From Desertivibrio insolitus (GTDB lineage Bacteria > Actinomycetota > Actinomycetes > Actinomycetales > Microbacteriaceae), in assembly GCF_017355965.1 (NCBI RefSeq), contig NZ_JAFIQW010000004.1, positions 434,001 through 498,000 on the forward strand: 64,000 nt of DNA, in the 5' to 3' direction. Shown piece by piece: positions 46,148 to 53,782 of this stretch; positions within the stretch are counted from its first letter, which is position 1; every line of letters starts with the position of its first letter. The notes beneath the pieces are model-generated. The model saw only the letters and a list, made by a program, of their open reading frames with translations, had not been told where the DNA came from and ran no database searches. A program made the translations under genes and the position numbers.

Positions 46148-47724
46148 CAGCCGGCCCTCCGGTCGGTCGGTGGCACGGTCGCGCGGTCGGTCGACGGCAC
46201 GGTCGCGCGGTCGGTCGGCGGCACGGTCGCGGGCGTCGTGCGGCCCAGCTTCTGCGCCGCCTCCTGCGCGGCCGCGAAGGCCCGCAGCGCGCGCTCCTGC
46301 TTCGCGTCGAAGCCTCGGCGCTGCTTGTGGCGGTCGGTCGCGGCGGGGGTGGCGGCCCCCGTGCCGGCCCGCTCGGCGGCGGCGCGGGCCTCGCGCTGCT
46401 CCGCCGCCCGTCGCATCCGCTCCTCCTCGGCGCGCTCGGTCTCGGGGCGCCGCTCGATCGCGAGCAGCCGGTCGTCGACCGGATCACCGACGCCGCGGTA
46501 CCGGATGCCGCGCCGCCCGGTCTCGTGTGCCGGTCCGCCCTCGTCACGGCGCCCCTCGTCGTGGTGCCGGTCGTCGCGGTGCCGCTCGCCGCGGTGCCGG
46601 TCGTCGTGGGTCGCGCCCGGCTCGGCCGCGGCACCGCGGTCGCGCTCGGTCTCGAGGTGCATCCACTCGATCGGCTCGCCCCGCTCCGTCACGGGGTCGA
46701 GGAGGCTCACGGGGTCGAGGAGGCGGAGCGGCTTCGCGCCGCCGTCGCGCTCGTGATCGGGGCGCGGCGGCAGCGGCCGCGGCTCGAAGGGGTGCGTGGG
46801 TTCGAACGGCAGCTCGGCGGGGTCGAGCTCGCCCGCGGCATCCGTCGCCCGCTCGAGTCGCGCGAGCTCGGTGGCGGCGTCGAAGGGCGCGACGATCTCG
46901 AGGGACTCCGCCGGGTCGACCGTGCGGATGCGCGCGTCGGCGTCGGGCAGCCACAGCCGGGCGGACCGGGGCCGGCCGGCCGCGTTCTTGGCGAGGGCAG
47001 TGACGGTGACCTGGCGGGCGGCGAGGTTGCCGTGGCCGAGGCCGAGCCCGCCCCACGCGCTCGAACTCACCGACAGGCGCGCGTCGCTGTGCGGCCAGGC
47101 GCCCTGCACGATCAGCACGGCGCCGCGCTCGCGGAGCCGGGCCTCGAGACGGTTGAGCACGCCGGGGGAGACGCGGCCCGCGGCGCGCACCACGACGACC
47201 GTCACGACGTCGGCGACCGCCGCGGTGACCGTGAGCCAGTGGTCGCCGGGGTGCGGCACGAGCACGAGCCGGTCGAGGTCGATGCCGAAGCGGGCGGCCG
47301 CCTCGGCGCCGAAGTCGGGCAGGCCGACGACCGCGACCCAGGATCCCGCGGCGGAGGGCCCGGCGAGCATGGCCATGAGCAGCGCAGTCGAACCCTCGAC
47401 GGTGTAGGTCGCCCCTTCGCGCAGGCCGCCCGGCAACACCTGGGTGAGGGCAGGCAGCGTCGGCAGCGCCTTGGAGTCGAGCTTCGTCGCCTGCATCGAG
47501 CGGATGCGGCTCTGCAGCTCGGCCACGCGGTCGGCGGTGCCGAGGGACTCGAGCCGGTCGGCGGCATCCGATGCCCGACGCGGCGGCGTAGGCTGCGGGG
47601 CCAGGGCGGCGGTGCCCTGCACGGGGAAGTCGTCGAACTCGTCGCCCGGCCCGTCGAACCCGCCCGAGAACACGAGCTCGTCGAAGTCCGCGCGAGCGCG
47701 GAGGGTCGACGAGGTGGCGGGCAT
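46147..47724 (-). CDS. imuA': ImuA', mutasome accessory protein with long C-terminal extension
   Basis: The 525-aa first gene of the mutasome operon. The RecA-like core spans about 80-300 (PALTQVLPGGLREGATYTVEGSTALLMAML, then DLDRLVLVPHPGDHW), and the Walker A loop is degenerate, as in mycobacterial ImuA'. From about 300 the protein is unlike the short mycobacterial forms: a His/Arg/Asp-rich tract (DDRHRGERHRDDRHHDEG) and a triple ATVPPTDR repeat close the protein. The start ATG at 47724 is chosen because it lies six bases after the -10 and downstream of the LexA box. The upstream frame runs through that box and is not coding. Confidence 0.85.
   Translation of the reverse strand: MPATSSTLRARADFDELVFSGGFDGPGDEFDDFPVQGTAALAPQPTPPRRASDAADRLESLGTADRVAELQSRIRSMQATKLDSKALPTLPALTQVLPGGLREGATYTVEGSTALLMAMLAGPSAAGSWVAVVGLPDFGAEAAARFGIDLDRLVLVPHPGDHWLTVTAAVADVVTVVVVRAAGRVSPGVLNRLEARLRERGAVLIVQGAWPHSDARLSVSSSAWGGLGLGHGNLAARQVTVTALAKNAAGRPRSARLWLPDADARIRTVDPAESLEIVAPFDAATELARLERATDAAGELDPAELPFEPTHPFEPRPLPPRPDHERDGGAKPLRLLDPVSLLDPVTERGEPIEWMHLETERDRGAAAEPGATHDDRHRGERHRDDRHHDEGRRDEGGPAHETGRRGIRYRGVGDPVDDRLLAIERRPETERAEEERMRRAAEQREARAAAERAGTGAATPAATDRHKQRRGFDAKQERALRAFAAAQEAAQKLGRTTPATVPPTDRATVPSTDRATVPPTDRRAG
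46160..46231 (-). repeat. 24-bp tandem repeat x3 in the 3' end of imuA'
   Basis: Three consecutive 24-bp units (46160-46183, 46184-46207, 46208-46231) code ATVPPTDR, ATVPSTDR, ATVPPTDR. A second tandem pair, ACGGGGTCGAGGAGGC, occurs near 46689-46725 and codes LLDPVSLLDPV. These in-frame repeats may vary in number between strains. Confidence 0.8.
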
Positions 47725-47730
47725 GCCCTC

Positions 47731-47759
47731 ATGTTCGAACATATGTTCGAGTGTGTCAA
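47731..47759 (-). promoter_or_regulatory. LexA-controlled promoter of imuA'-imuB-dnaE2
   Basis: Minus-strand elements: TTGACA (-35, 47759-47754), 17-bp spacer, GAACAT (-10, 47736-47731), then six bases to the ATG at 47724. A perfect actinobacterial SOS box, TCGAAC-ATAT-GTTCGA (47735-47750), fills the spacer and would block polymerase when LexA is bound. Confidence 0.9.
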
Positions 47760-47847
47760 TCGCCGCCGACATCGCTACGGCGTGTCGTGATTCAACCTTC
47801 ACCTGAGGTCAAAAGCGCTGATCAGCGGTGGCGAGTAGACCGTATCC

Positions 47848-48177
47848 GTGACCACCGTCGACGTCGCCCGGGCCATGATTACCGCCTACCGCGAGCAGGA
47901 TGCGCAGCGGGCGAGCGACCTGCTCGACGAGTCGTTCGTCTTCACCTCGCCGCAGGACGACCACATCGACAAGGCGACGTTCATGGAGCGCTGCTTCCCG
48001 ACGGCGTCGCGCTTCGTGCGGCAGGAGCTGCTCGCCGCCGAGGAGACCGCGGCGGGGGTGGTCCTGTTCTACGAGTACGAGCTCGAGTCGGGCGAGTGCC
48101 ACCGCAACGTCGAGGTACTCACGGTGCGCGACGGTCGCATCGTGGAGACGCAGGTGTTCTTCGGCGGTCGGTACTGA
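47848..48177 (+). CDS. SnoaL/NTF2-like domain protein
   Basis: A 109-aa single-domain protein with the NTF2 alpha-plus-beta pattern (MITAYREQDAQRASDLLDESFVFTSP ... RDGRIVETQVFFGG). It may be an enzyme such as an isomerase or a ligand-binding protein. The function is unknown. The start is GTG at 47848 with TAGACC six bases upstream. It is divergent from imuA' (123-bp gap) and next to the winged-helix gene. Confidence 0.85.
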   Translation: MTTVDVARAMITAYREQDAQRASDLLDESFVFTSPQDDHIDKATFMERCFPTASRFVRQELLAAEETAAGVVLFYEYELESGECHRNVEVLTVRDGRIVETQVFFGGRY

Positions 48178-48178
48178 C

Positions 48179-49321
48179 TCAGCCCGCGAGCACCCGCGTC
48201 TCGCCGGGCAGCGGCTTCTCCCACCAGTGGTGGTGGCGCCGGTACACGTCCGGCTCCCGGTCGGCGAGGAACCGGGTGAGCGCCCGCGCCTCCGCGGCGA
48301 GCGCCTGCCACACCTCGTCCGGCAGCGGCTCGAACGCCGTCGCCTCGATCCGCCCCTCGGTCGCGCGCCAGACGCCGGCGACGTGGCCGTCCACCAGGAG
48401 CGTCGGCAGCACGTCCCCGTTCACCCGGGTCACCAGCTTCCGGTGTCGCGCCGGGATCAGGCGAGACCGGTCGGAGTAGGCGAGCAGGATCTCCTCCCAC
48501 ATGCCGAGCAGGCGGGGCGGCGCGGGTGTGTCCGCGTCGGGCCGGATCCCCCCGGGCACGTCGAAGAGTTCCACGCCGTCGGGCCCGGTGAAGCGGTCGA
48601 GCTCCCCGGCGAGCGCGGCGAGGGCCGTGCGGGCGCGGGCCCGAGGCACGAGCGCGAACTGGGCGAGATCGGCGGCGGACGCCGGGCCGAACCCCTCGAG
48701 GTAGCGACGCGCGAGCACGACGAGGTCGGCGTCGCTGCGCTCCGGGTCGCGCCGGTAGCCGGGCGCGGCGGCGACGAACACGTTCCGCTGCCCGAAGCAC
48801 CAGACCGCATCCGGCTGCGGGGCATGAGCGAACGGCCCGTACGTGCGCAGCGCCCACCACAGCCGCGGGCTCGCATCCCTCACGTGCTCGGTGAGCCACG
48901 CCTCCATCTCGGCGGACGTCCGAGGCTCCGCGGCGTGGGCGAGGAGCGCCGGCAGCGCGGCGTCGGCGTCGGCCGCCGTGAGCCCGGTCGAGGTGAAGCG
49001 CTCGTCGTGGAGCCTCGACCCGCGCAGCGAGGGCTGCATCGCACTGTGGAAGGTCGCGTGATCGTCCCGGTGAACCGTGTGCAGGGTGATCCGCACGGAG
49101 ATCGAGCGGACCACCGTGCCGTCGCGGTAGGCCTCGTCGAGGGCGGCGGCCTCGAAGCCGTCGACGCGGTTCCACAGGGCGAGGTACGGCGAGGCCGGAT
49201 GCTGCGCCTGCAGCGCGACCAGGCGACGCACTGCCTCACCAACGCCGAGGGCTTCCCGACGTAGGAGCAACTGTCTCGCGAGCGTCGCGCGGTTGAGCTG
49301 CCCCGGCGTGAGTTCGCTCAC
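48179..49321 (-). CDS. Winged-helix DNA-binding protein (HTH_42 / AlkZ-like)
   Basis: A 380-aa protein of the HTH_42 family (PF06224). It begins with SELTPGQLNRATLARQLLL and has VALQAQHPASPYLALWNRVDGF, the family hallmark, then several winged-helix modules and the HHHWWEKPLPGETRVLAG end. Relatives include AlkZ-type DNA glycosylases that unhook crosslinks, but no catalytic QxQ motif is certain here except the QAQ at about residue 35. The GTG at 49321 overlaps the stop of the serine-repeat gene (GTGA), so both are translated together. Divergent udgX lies beyond. Confidence 0.85.
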   Translation of the reverse strand: MSELTPGQLNRATLARQLLLRREALGVGEAVRRLVALQAQHPASPYLALWNRVDGFEAAALDEAYRDGTVVRSISVRITLHTVHRDDHATFHSAMQPSLRGSRLHDERFTSTGLTAADADAALPALLAHAAEPRTSAEMEAWLTEHVRDASPRLWWALRTYGPFAHAPQPDAVWCFGQRNVFVAAAPGYRRDPERSDADLVVLARRYLEGFGPASAADLAQFALVPRARARTALAALAGELDRFTGPDGVELFDVPGGIRPDADTPAPPRLLGMWEEILLAYSDRSRLIPARHRKLVTRVNGDVLPTLLVDGHVAGVWRATEGRIEATAFEPLPDEVWQALAAEARALTRFLADREPDVYRRHHHWWEKPLPGETRVLAG

Positions 49322-49623
49322 CTCGGCACGTCGGCCGGCATCGTCCCCGAGTGCCGCCCGTGCCCCGAGCGTCCCCTGCCGGCGAGCAGCGAGACCGACG
49401 CCCCGACCGCGAGCACCGACAGGAACGACCCGATCGCGAGCACCGAGCCGAAGGACCCGAGCGACAGCACCGAGCCGAACGAGCCGACGGACCCGATCGA
49501 CAGGGCGGACCCCGCGGAGCCCACCGAGAGCACCGAGCCGTAGGAGCCGACGGAGAGCACCGAGTGGCGCGATCCGATCGAGAGGAACGAGCCGCGCGAC
49601 CCGCGCGAGCGCTTCGAGGCCAT
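49318..49623 (-). CDS. Serine-triplet repeat protein of unknown function
   Basis: A 101-aa protein. Serine stands at every third residue without a break from 3 to 60 (20 serines) and again at 66, 69 and 78, with the pattern hydrophobic-(Gly or Leu)-Ser, and a nine-residue super-repeat GSVLSVGS-x. The start ATG at 49623 begins MASKRSRG. Residues 58-82 are hydrophobic enough for a membrane helix. The tail is His/Gly/Arg-rich. It overlaps the winged-helix gene by four bases. I do not recognise the family. A beta-helix or Ser-zipper fold is inference. Confidence 0.75.
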   Translation of the reverse strand: MASKRSRGSRGSFLSIGSRHSVLSVGSYGSVLSVGSAGSALSIGSVGSFGSVLSLGSFGSVLAIGSFLSVLAVGASVSLLAGRGRSGHGRHSGTMPADVPR

Positions 49624-49696
49624 GCGGCCACTCTCGCACCGGCTCGTCGCCCGGGCCAGACCCTTGAGCGCGGGCCTGGCTGGGTACATCCGGGAT

Positions 49697-50332
49697 ATGG
49701 CGAAGACGAGCGAACCGGGCGCCGAGGCCTGGGTGCCCGAGACGAGCGAGATCGAGGTGCTCGCGCACGCGGCGAACGGATGCCGCGGCTGCGAGCTCTA
49801 CCGCGACTCGACCCAGGCGGTGTTCTCGGCCGGGCCGAGCGACGCGCGACTGATGCTCGTGGGGGAGCAGCCGGGCGACCGTGAGGACATCGAGGGCAAG
49901 CCGTTCGTGGGACCGGCGGGCAAGCTGCTCGCCGAGGCGCTCGACGCGGCCGGCATCCCGCACGATCAGGCGTACGTGACCAACGCCGTGAAGCACTTCC
50001 GGTTCGAGGAGCGCGGCAAGCGGCGCATCCACAAGAACCCGGGCGTCACCCACATCAACGCCTGCCACCCGTGGCTCGAGGCCGAGCTCGCGATCGTGAA
50101 GCCGGAGGTCGTCGTGGCCCTGGGCGGCACGGCCGGGAGGGCGGTGCTCGGCCGCACCGTGAAGGTCACGACCGAGCGCGGACACGCCCTCGAGGGCGGA
50201 CCGGACGGGGCGACGGTGTTCCTCACGACGCATCCGTCGGCCGTGCTGCGCCTGCGCGGCGAGCCGGAGTTCGACGAGGCGTTCGACGGACTGGTGCGAG
50301 ACCTCGCGCGGGCGGTCGCAGCCCTCACCTGA
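49697..50332 (+). CDS. udgX: UdgX-family uracil-DNA glycosylase
   Basis: A 211-aa family-4-like uracil-DNA glycosylase. It has motif A GEQPGDREDIEGKPFVGPAGK (about 56-76), the cysteine cluster near the N terminus (CRGCELY) and the UdgX-specific loop KRRIH (about 113-117), whose His forms a covalent bond to the abasic sugar in mycobacterial UdgX. THPSAVLR is motif B. It is about the size of mycobacterial UdgX (209 aa). The ATG at 49697 follows TACATC, a possible -10 six bases upstream. It is divergent from the serine-repeat gene. Confidence 0.92.
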   Translation: MAKTSEPGAEAWVPETSEIEVLAHAANGCRGCELYRDSTQAVFSAGPSDARLMLVGEQPGDREDIEGKPFVGPAGKLLAEALDAAGIPHDQAYVTNAVKHFRFEERGKRRIHKNPGVTHINACHPWLEAELAIVKPEVVVALGGTAGRAVLGRTVKVTTERGHALEGGPDGATVFLTTHPSAVLRLRGEPEFDEAFDGLVRDLARAVAALT

Positions 50333-50356
50333 GGCGCGAGGGCATCGGCGTCAACT

Positions 50357-51115
50357 CAGAAGATGACGCGCCACGCGGCTCGCGCTAGTCGTCGCCGCCG
50401 TCTCCCAGCGCCATGAGTCGCGCGACGTCCTTCACGTCGGGCTCGAACCCGGCCTCGGGGTCGATCATCAGCCGCTCGGTCAGCAGGGCGTGCCGGCGCA
50501 CCCCCTCGGCGCGGTCCCTCTTCGCGCGTTCGAGCACGGGCGTGGCGGCGTCGCCGAGGGCGAGGAGTGCCCGGCTCAGGCTGAGCTGCAGGCGATGATC
50601 GCCGCGGGCGAGCTGGGTCGCGAGGATCTCGGCGAGCCGTCCGCGCTCCGCCTCCGGCGCCAGCACGACGCCGGCCCGCCATGCGGTACGCGCGACCTCG
50701 TCGTGAGGCGAGGTCAGCAGCTCCGGCGTGATCGCGTGCCAGGCGGCGGGGTCACCGATCTTCGACAGGGTGTGCAGCGCCTGGCTCTGCACCTGCGGCA
50801 CGTCGGATGCCAGGCGCGCGATCAGCCGCGGCACGGTCGCCGTGGCCGGCAGGCGGGTCAGCGCCCACGTGAGCATGTCGCGCACGAAGAAGTCCGGCTC
50901 GACGCCGGAACGCTCGATGAGAGTGTCGGCGAACGAGTCGTCGGCCCGGGTCCCGAGCGCGAGGGCGGCCCGCAGCCGCACGGACGAGTCGGGATGCTCG
51001 AGCGCGAGCCACGTGCGCGGGTCGAACGATGCCGTCATGGGATACCTCCTGCCGCAGGCAACGAGGGTGACACCGTGACCTGGTCGAGCGCCAGAAGATG
51101 ACGACCTCACGCGGC
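50357..51115. repeat. Direct repeats flanking the HEAT-repeat gene
   Basis: CAGAAGATGACG is followed after three or four bases by CACGCGGC at 50357-50379 and again at 51092-51115. The two copies bracket the HEAT-repeat gene. They may mark an insertion or be conserved sites. No inverted ends or transposase are present. Confidence 0.5.
50385..51038 (-). CDS. HEAT-repeat protein
   Basis: A 217-aa all-helical protein starting MTASFDPRTWLALEHPDSSVRLRAALALG. It has about five HEAT-like repeats (ALEHPDSSVRLRAAL, DVPQVQSQALHTLSKIG, SPHDEVARTAWRAG, DHRLQLSLSRALLALG). It may be a scaffold or a distant ALKD-like DNA repair protein. No catalytic residue is seen. The ATG at 51038 has a strong AGGAGG upstream. 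Upstream in-frame codons run into the 41-bp repeat array and are not coding. Confidence 0.82.
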   Translation of the reverse strand: MTASFDPRTWLALEHPDSSVRLRAALALGTRADDSFADTLIERSGVEPDFFVRDMLTWALTRLPATATVPRLIARLASDVPQVQSQALHTLSKIGDPAAWHAITPELLTSPHDEVARTAWRAGVVLAPEAERGRLAEILATQLARGDHRLQLSLSRALLALGDAATPVLERAKRDRAEGVRRHALLTERLMIDPEAGFEPDVKDVARLMALGDGGDD

Positions 51116-51156
51116 GATGAGGCGGCGGTAGGAAGCCCACGAGAACACAGCGCCCA

Positions 51157-51270
51157 AAAAGAAGAAAGGCCCCGCTTCCGCGGGGCCACAGCGCTCTCAA
51201 AGAAGAAAGGCCCCGCTTTCGCGGGGCCACAGCGCCCTCAAAGAAGAAAGGCCCCGCTTTCGCGGGGCCT
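51157..51270. repeat. 41-bp tandem repeat x3 with terminator hairpins
   Basis: Three units with exact 41-bp spacing carry hairpins at 51168-51187, 51209-51228 and 51250-51269. Each is GGCCCCGC-tttc-GCGGGGCC (one loop change in the first), preceded by AAAGAAGAAA. The unit nearest the tRNA ends in CCTTTC. On the minus strand they follow tRNA-Leu and should terminate it. Confidence 0.85.
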
Positions 51271-51292
51271 TTCGCACTGTCTCAACACAGTG

Positions 51293-51377
51293 TGTCCGAG
51301 GGGGGACTTGAACCCCCACGCCCTATACGGGCACTAGCACCTCAAGCTAGCGCGTCTGCCATTTCCGCCACCCGGAC
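51293..51377 (-). tRNA. tRNA-Leu (anticodon GAG)
   Basis: The reverse strand folds as a tRNA with long variable arm. The acceptor GTCCGGG pairs with CTCGGAC (one G-U). The anticodon loop TTGAGGT lies between CTAGC and GCTAG. The variable arm is TGCCCGTATAGGGCG, and the T-arm GGGGG-TTCAAGT-CCCCC. The anticodon is GAG, reading CUC/CUU. CCA is not encoded. Length is 85 nt. Three terminator-like hairpins follow it. Confidence 0.95.
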
Positions 51378-51556
51378 AGGTGACCCGAGACCCAGAGGAT
51401 CTCCGGTGGAATAACCCCGTTCGCCGGGGCCGAGGTAAGACATTAGCACGTCCTGAGAGGGTGCTCGCGCACCTCCGGCGGCGCGCGTCGTCCGGGCATC
51501 CGAAGTCGCTCGCGAGTGGGATCCGGGCGTCGTCGGCGCCGACTACCGTGGAAGCC

Positions 51557-52861
51557 ATGACCGACGAGCTGGACCTCGACGAAACCGCCCGCATCGCCCG
51601 CGACCTCATCCGGTTCGACACGACGAACTACGGCGAGGGCCGCTCGAACGGCGAGGCTGACGCCGCGGAGTACGTGGAGGCCCACCTCTCGCAGCTGGGG
51701 CTCGAGCCGCAGTTGTTCGAGTCCGACCCGGGGCGCGTCAGCGTCGTCGCCCGCATCGAAGGCGCCAACCGCGACAAGCCCGCGCTCGTGGTGCACGGCC
51801 ACACCGACGTCGTGCCCGCCGATCCCGCGAACTGGAGTGTCGACCCGTTCGGCGGCGTCATCAAGGACGGCATGCTCTGGGGCCGCGGCGCGGTCGACAT
51901 GAAGAACATGGACGCGATGATGCTCGCCTCGGTCGGCGACATCCTCCGAGCCGGCAAGCAGCCGGAGCGCGACATCGTGCTCGGCTTCTTCGCCGACGAG
52001 GAGGCCGGCGGCATCTACGGCGCCGGCTGGCTCGTCAAGCAGCACCCCGAGCTCTTCGAGGGCGCGACGGAGGCGATCAGCGAGGTCGGCGGCTACTCGA
52101 TCACCGTCGGCGGCACGCGCTCCTACCTGCTGCAGACGGGGGAGAAGTCCCTCGTCTGGATCCGCCTCGTCGCGACCGGCGTCGCCGCCCACGGCAGCCG
52201 CCTCATCCGCAACAACGCCGTGACGAAGCTCGCCGAGGCGGTCGCCGCGATCGGGCGCGAGGACTGGCCGATCCGCCTCACCGACACGACGACGGAACTG
52301 CTGCAGGAGCTCGGCCGGCTGACGGGGCTCGACCCGCAGCAGGTCGCCCCCGACGAGATCGTGCTCGCCTCCGGCACCGCGGCCGGCTTCATCCAGGCCA
52401 CGCTGCGCACCACGACGAACCCCACTCTGCTCAAGGCGGGGTACAAGCACAACGTGATCCCCGACCGGGCCGAGGCCCTCGTCGACATCCGCACGCTGCC
52501 GGGCGAGGAGGACCAGGTGCTCGCCCGAGTGAAGGAGCTCGTCGGCCCGGAGATCGAGGTGCAGATCGTGCACCGCGACATCGGGCTCGAGAACCCGTTC
52601 GACGGCGTGCTCGTCGACCACATGGTCTCGCTGCTCAACCGGCACGACCCCGGCGCGCCGGTGCTGCCGTACCTGCTCTCGGGCGGCACCGACAACAAGT
52701 CGCTCGCACAGCTCGGCATCACCGGATACGGCTTCGCACCGCTCAAGCTCGGCGACGACCTCGACTTCCCGGCGATGTTCCACGGCGTCGACGAGCGTGT
52801 ACCGCTCGATTCGCTCGTGTTCGGCCGTAAGGTGCTCACCGACCTGCTGCTCGAGTACTGA
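51557..52861 (+). CDS. M20/M25/M40-family metallo-hydrolase (dipeptidase-like)
   Basis: A 434-aa zinc peptidase fold. [12 protein letters not shown] gives the first metal His and catalytic Asp region, [15 protein letters not shown] the bridging Asp, [12 protein letters not shown] the catalytic Glu pair, and the dimerisation domain lies in the middle. Actual substrate is unknown: peptide or acylated amino acid. TACCGT (51544-51549) is seven bases before the ATG, which suggests a leaderless mRNA. It precedes uppP by 70 bp. Confidence 0.9.
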   Translation: MTDELDLDETARIARDLIRFDTTNYGEGRSNGEADAAEYVEAHLSQLGLEPQLFESDPGRVSVVARIEGANRDKPALVVHGHTDVVPADPANWSVDPFGGVIKDGMLWGRGAVDMKNMDAMMLASVGDILRAGKQPERDIVLGFFADEEAGGIYGAGWLVKQHPELFEGATEAISEVGGYSITVGGTRSYLLQTGEKSLVWIRLVATGVAAHGSRLIRNNAVTKLAEAVAAIGREDWPIRLTDTTTELLQELGRLTGLDPQQVAPDEIVLASGTAAGFIQATLRTTTNPTLLKAGYKHNVIPDRAEALVDIRTLPGEEDQVLARVKELVGPEIEVQIVHRDIGLENPFDGVLVDHMVSLLNRHDPGAPVLPYLLSGGTDNKSLAQLGITGYGFAPLKLGDDLDFPAMFHGVDERVPLDSLVFGRKVLTDLLLEY

Positions 52862-52931
52862 GTCCAGCTTCTTCCCGGCGGCGCCGCCGACCGCGGCATC
52901 CGCCTGCCCTCTTCCCCCTTCAAGGAGTCAC

Positions 52932-53759
52932 GTGAGCTTCGTCGAGGCGATCATCCTCGGTCTCGTCCAGGGACTGACCGAGTTCCTCCCCATCTCCTCG
53001 AGCGCGCACCTGCGCATCGTCGGCGAGTTCCTGCCGAGCGCGACGGACCCGGGCGCGACCTTCACCGCCATCACGCAGCTCGGCACCGAGCTCGCGGTGC
53101 TCATCTACTTCTGGGGCGACATCAAGCGCATCATCGTGAAGTGGGTGGCGGCCCTCGGCGGCCGCGTGCCGAAGAACGACCCCGACGTGCGGATGGGCTG
53201 GCTCATCATCATCGGCTCGGTGCCGATCGTCGTCGCCGGATACCTCGCGCAGGAGTACATCCGCAGCGTCTTCCGCTCCCTGTGGCTCGTAGCGATCGTG
53301 CTGATCGTCTTCGGCATCCTGCTCGGGCTCGCCGACCTCTTCGGTCGCCGCACCCGCGAGCTGAAGGACCTCACCTATCCGCACGGCCTGTACTACGGGC
53401 TCGCGCAGATGCTCGCGCTCATCCCGGGCGTCTCGCGCAGCGGCGCGACCACCACGATGGGTCTCGCGCTGGGCTACACGCGGCCCGCGGCCGCGCGCTA
53501 CGCGTTCCTCCTCGCCATCCCCGCCGTGTTCGGCAGCGGCCTCTACGAGCTCGTGCAGGGCATCGGCGAGCCGAGCGTCTACGGCCCGCTCGAGACGCTC
53601 GTCGCGACGGTCGTCGCCTTCGGCGTCGGCCTCGCCGTGATCGCGTTCCTCATGAACTACATCTCGAAGCGCAGCTTCCTGCCGTTCGTGATCTACCGGC
53701 TCGTGCTCGGCGGGGCGCTGCTCGTGCTGCTCGGCGCGGGCGTGCTCCAGCCCCTGTAG
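52932..53759 (+). CDS. uppP: Undecaprenyl-diphosphatase
   Basis: A 275-aa membrane protein (BacA family) that dephosphorylates undecaprenyl diphosphate for recycling in cell-wall synthesis. [20 protein letters not shown] (about 9-28) and [18 protein letters not shown] are the two catalytic blocks with Glu, Ser and Arg residues. About eight helices are seen. The GTG at 52932 has AAGGAG at 52922-52927. It is followed 23 bp later by mshC. Confidence 0.95.
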   Translation: MSFVEAIILGLVQGLTEFLPISSSAHLRIVGEFLPSATDPGATFTAITQLGTELAVLIYFWGDIKRIIVKWVAALGGRVPKNDPDVRMGWLIIIGSVPIVVAGYLAQEYIRSVFRSLWLVAIVLIVFGILLGLADLFGRRTRELKDLTYPHGLYYGLAQMLALIPGVSRSGATTTMGLALGYTRPAAARYAFLLAIPAVFGSGLYELVQGIGEPSVYGPLETLVATVVAFGVGLAVIAFLMNYISKRSFLPFVIYRLVLGGALLVLLGAGVLQPL

Positions 53760-53782
53760 CGGGCGCGGACTAGGCTCTCCTG

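Noticed and set aside
47725-47802. Longer ImuA' from 47802
   Set aside because: It would begin upstream of the -35 and run through the LexA box, so it could not be transcribed from the SOS promoter.
51157-51270. CRISPR-like array
   Set aside because: The three 41-bp units are near-identical including the would-be spacers, contain terminator hairpins, and no cas gene is present.
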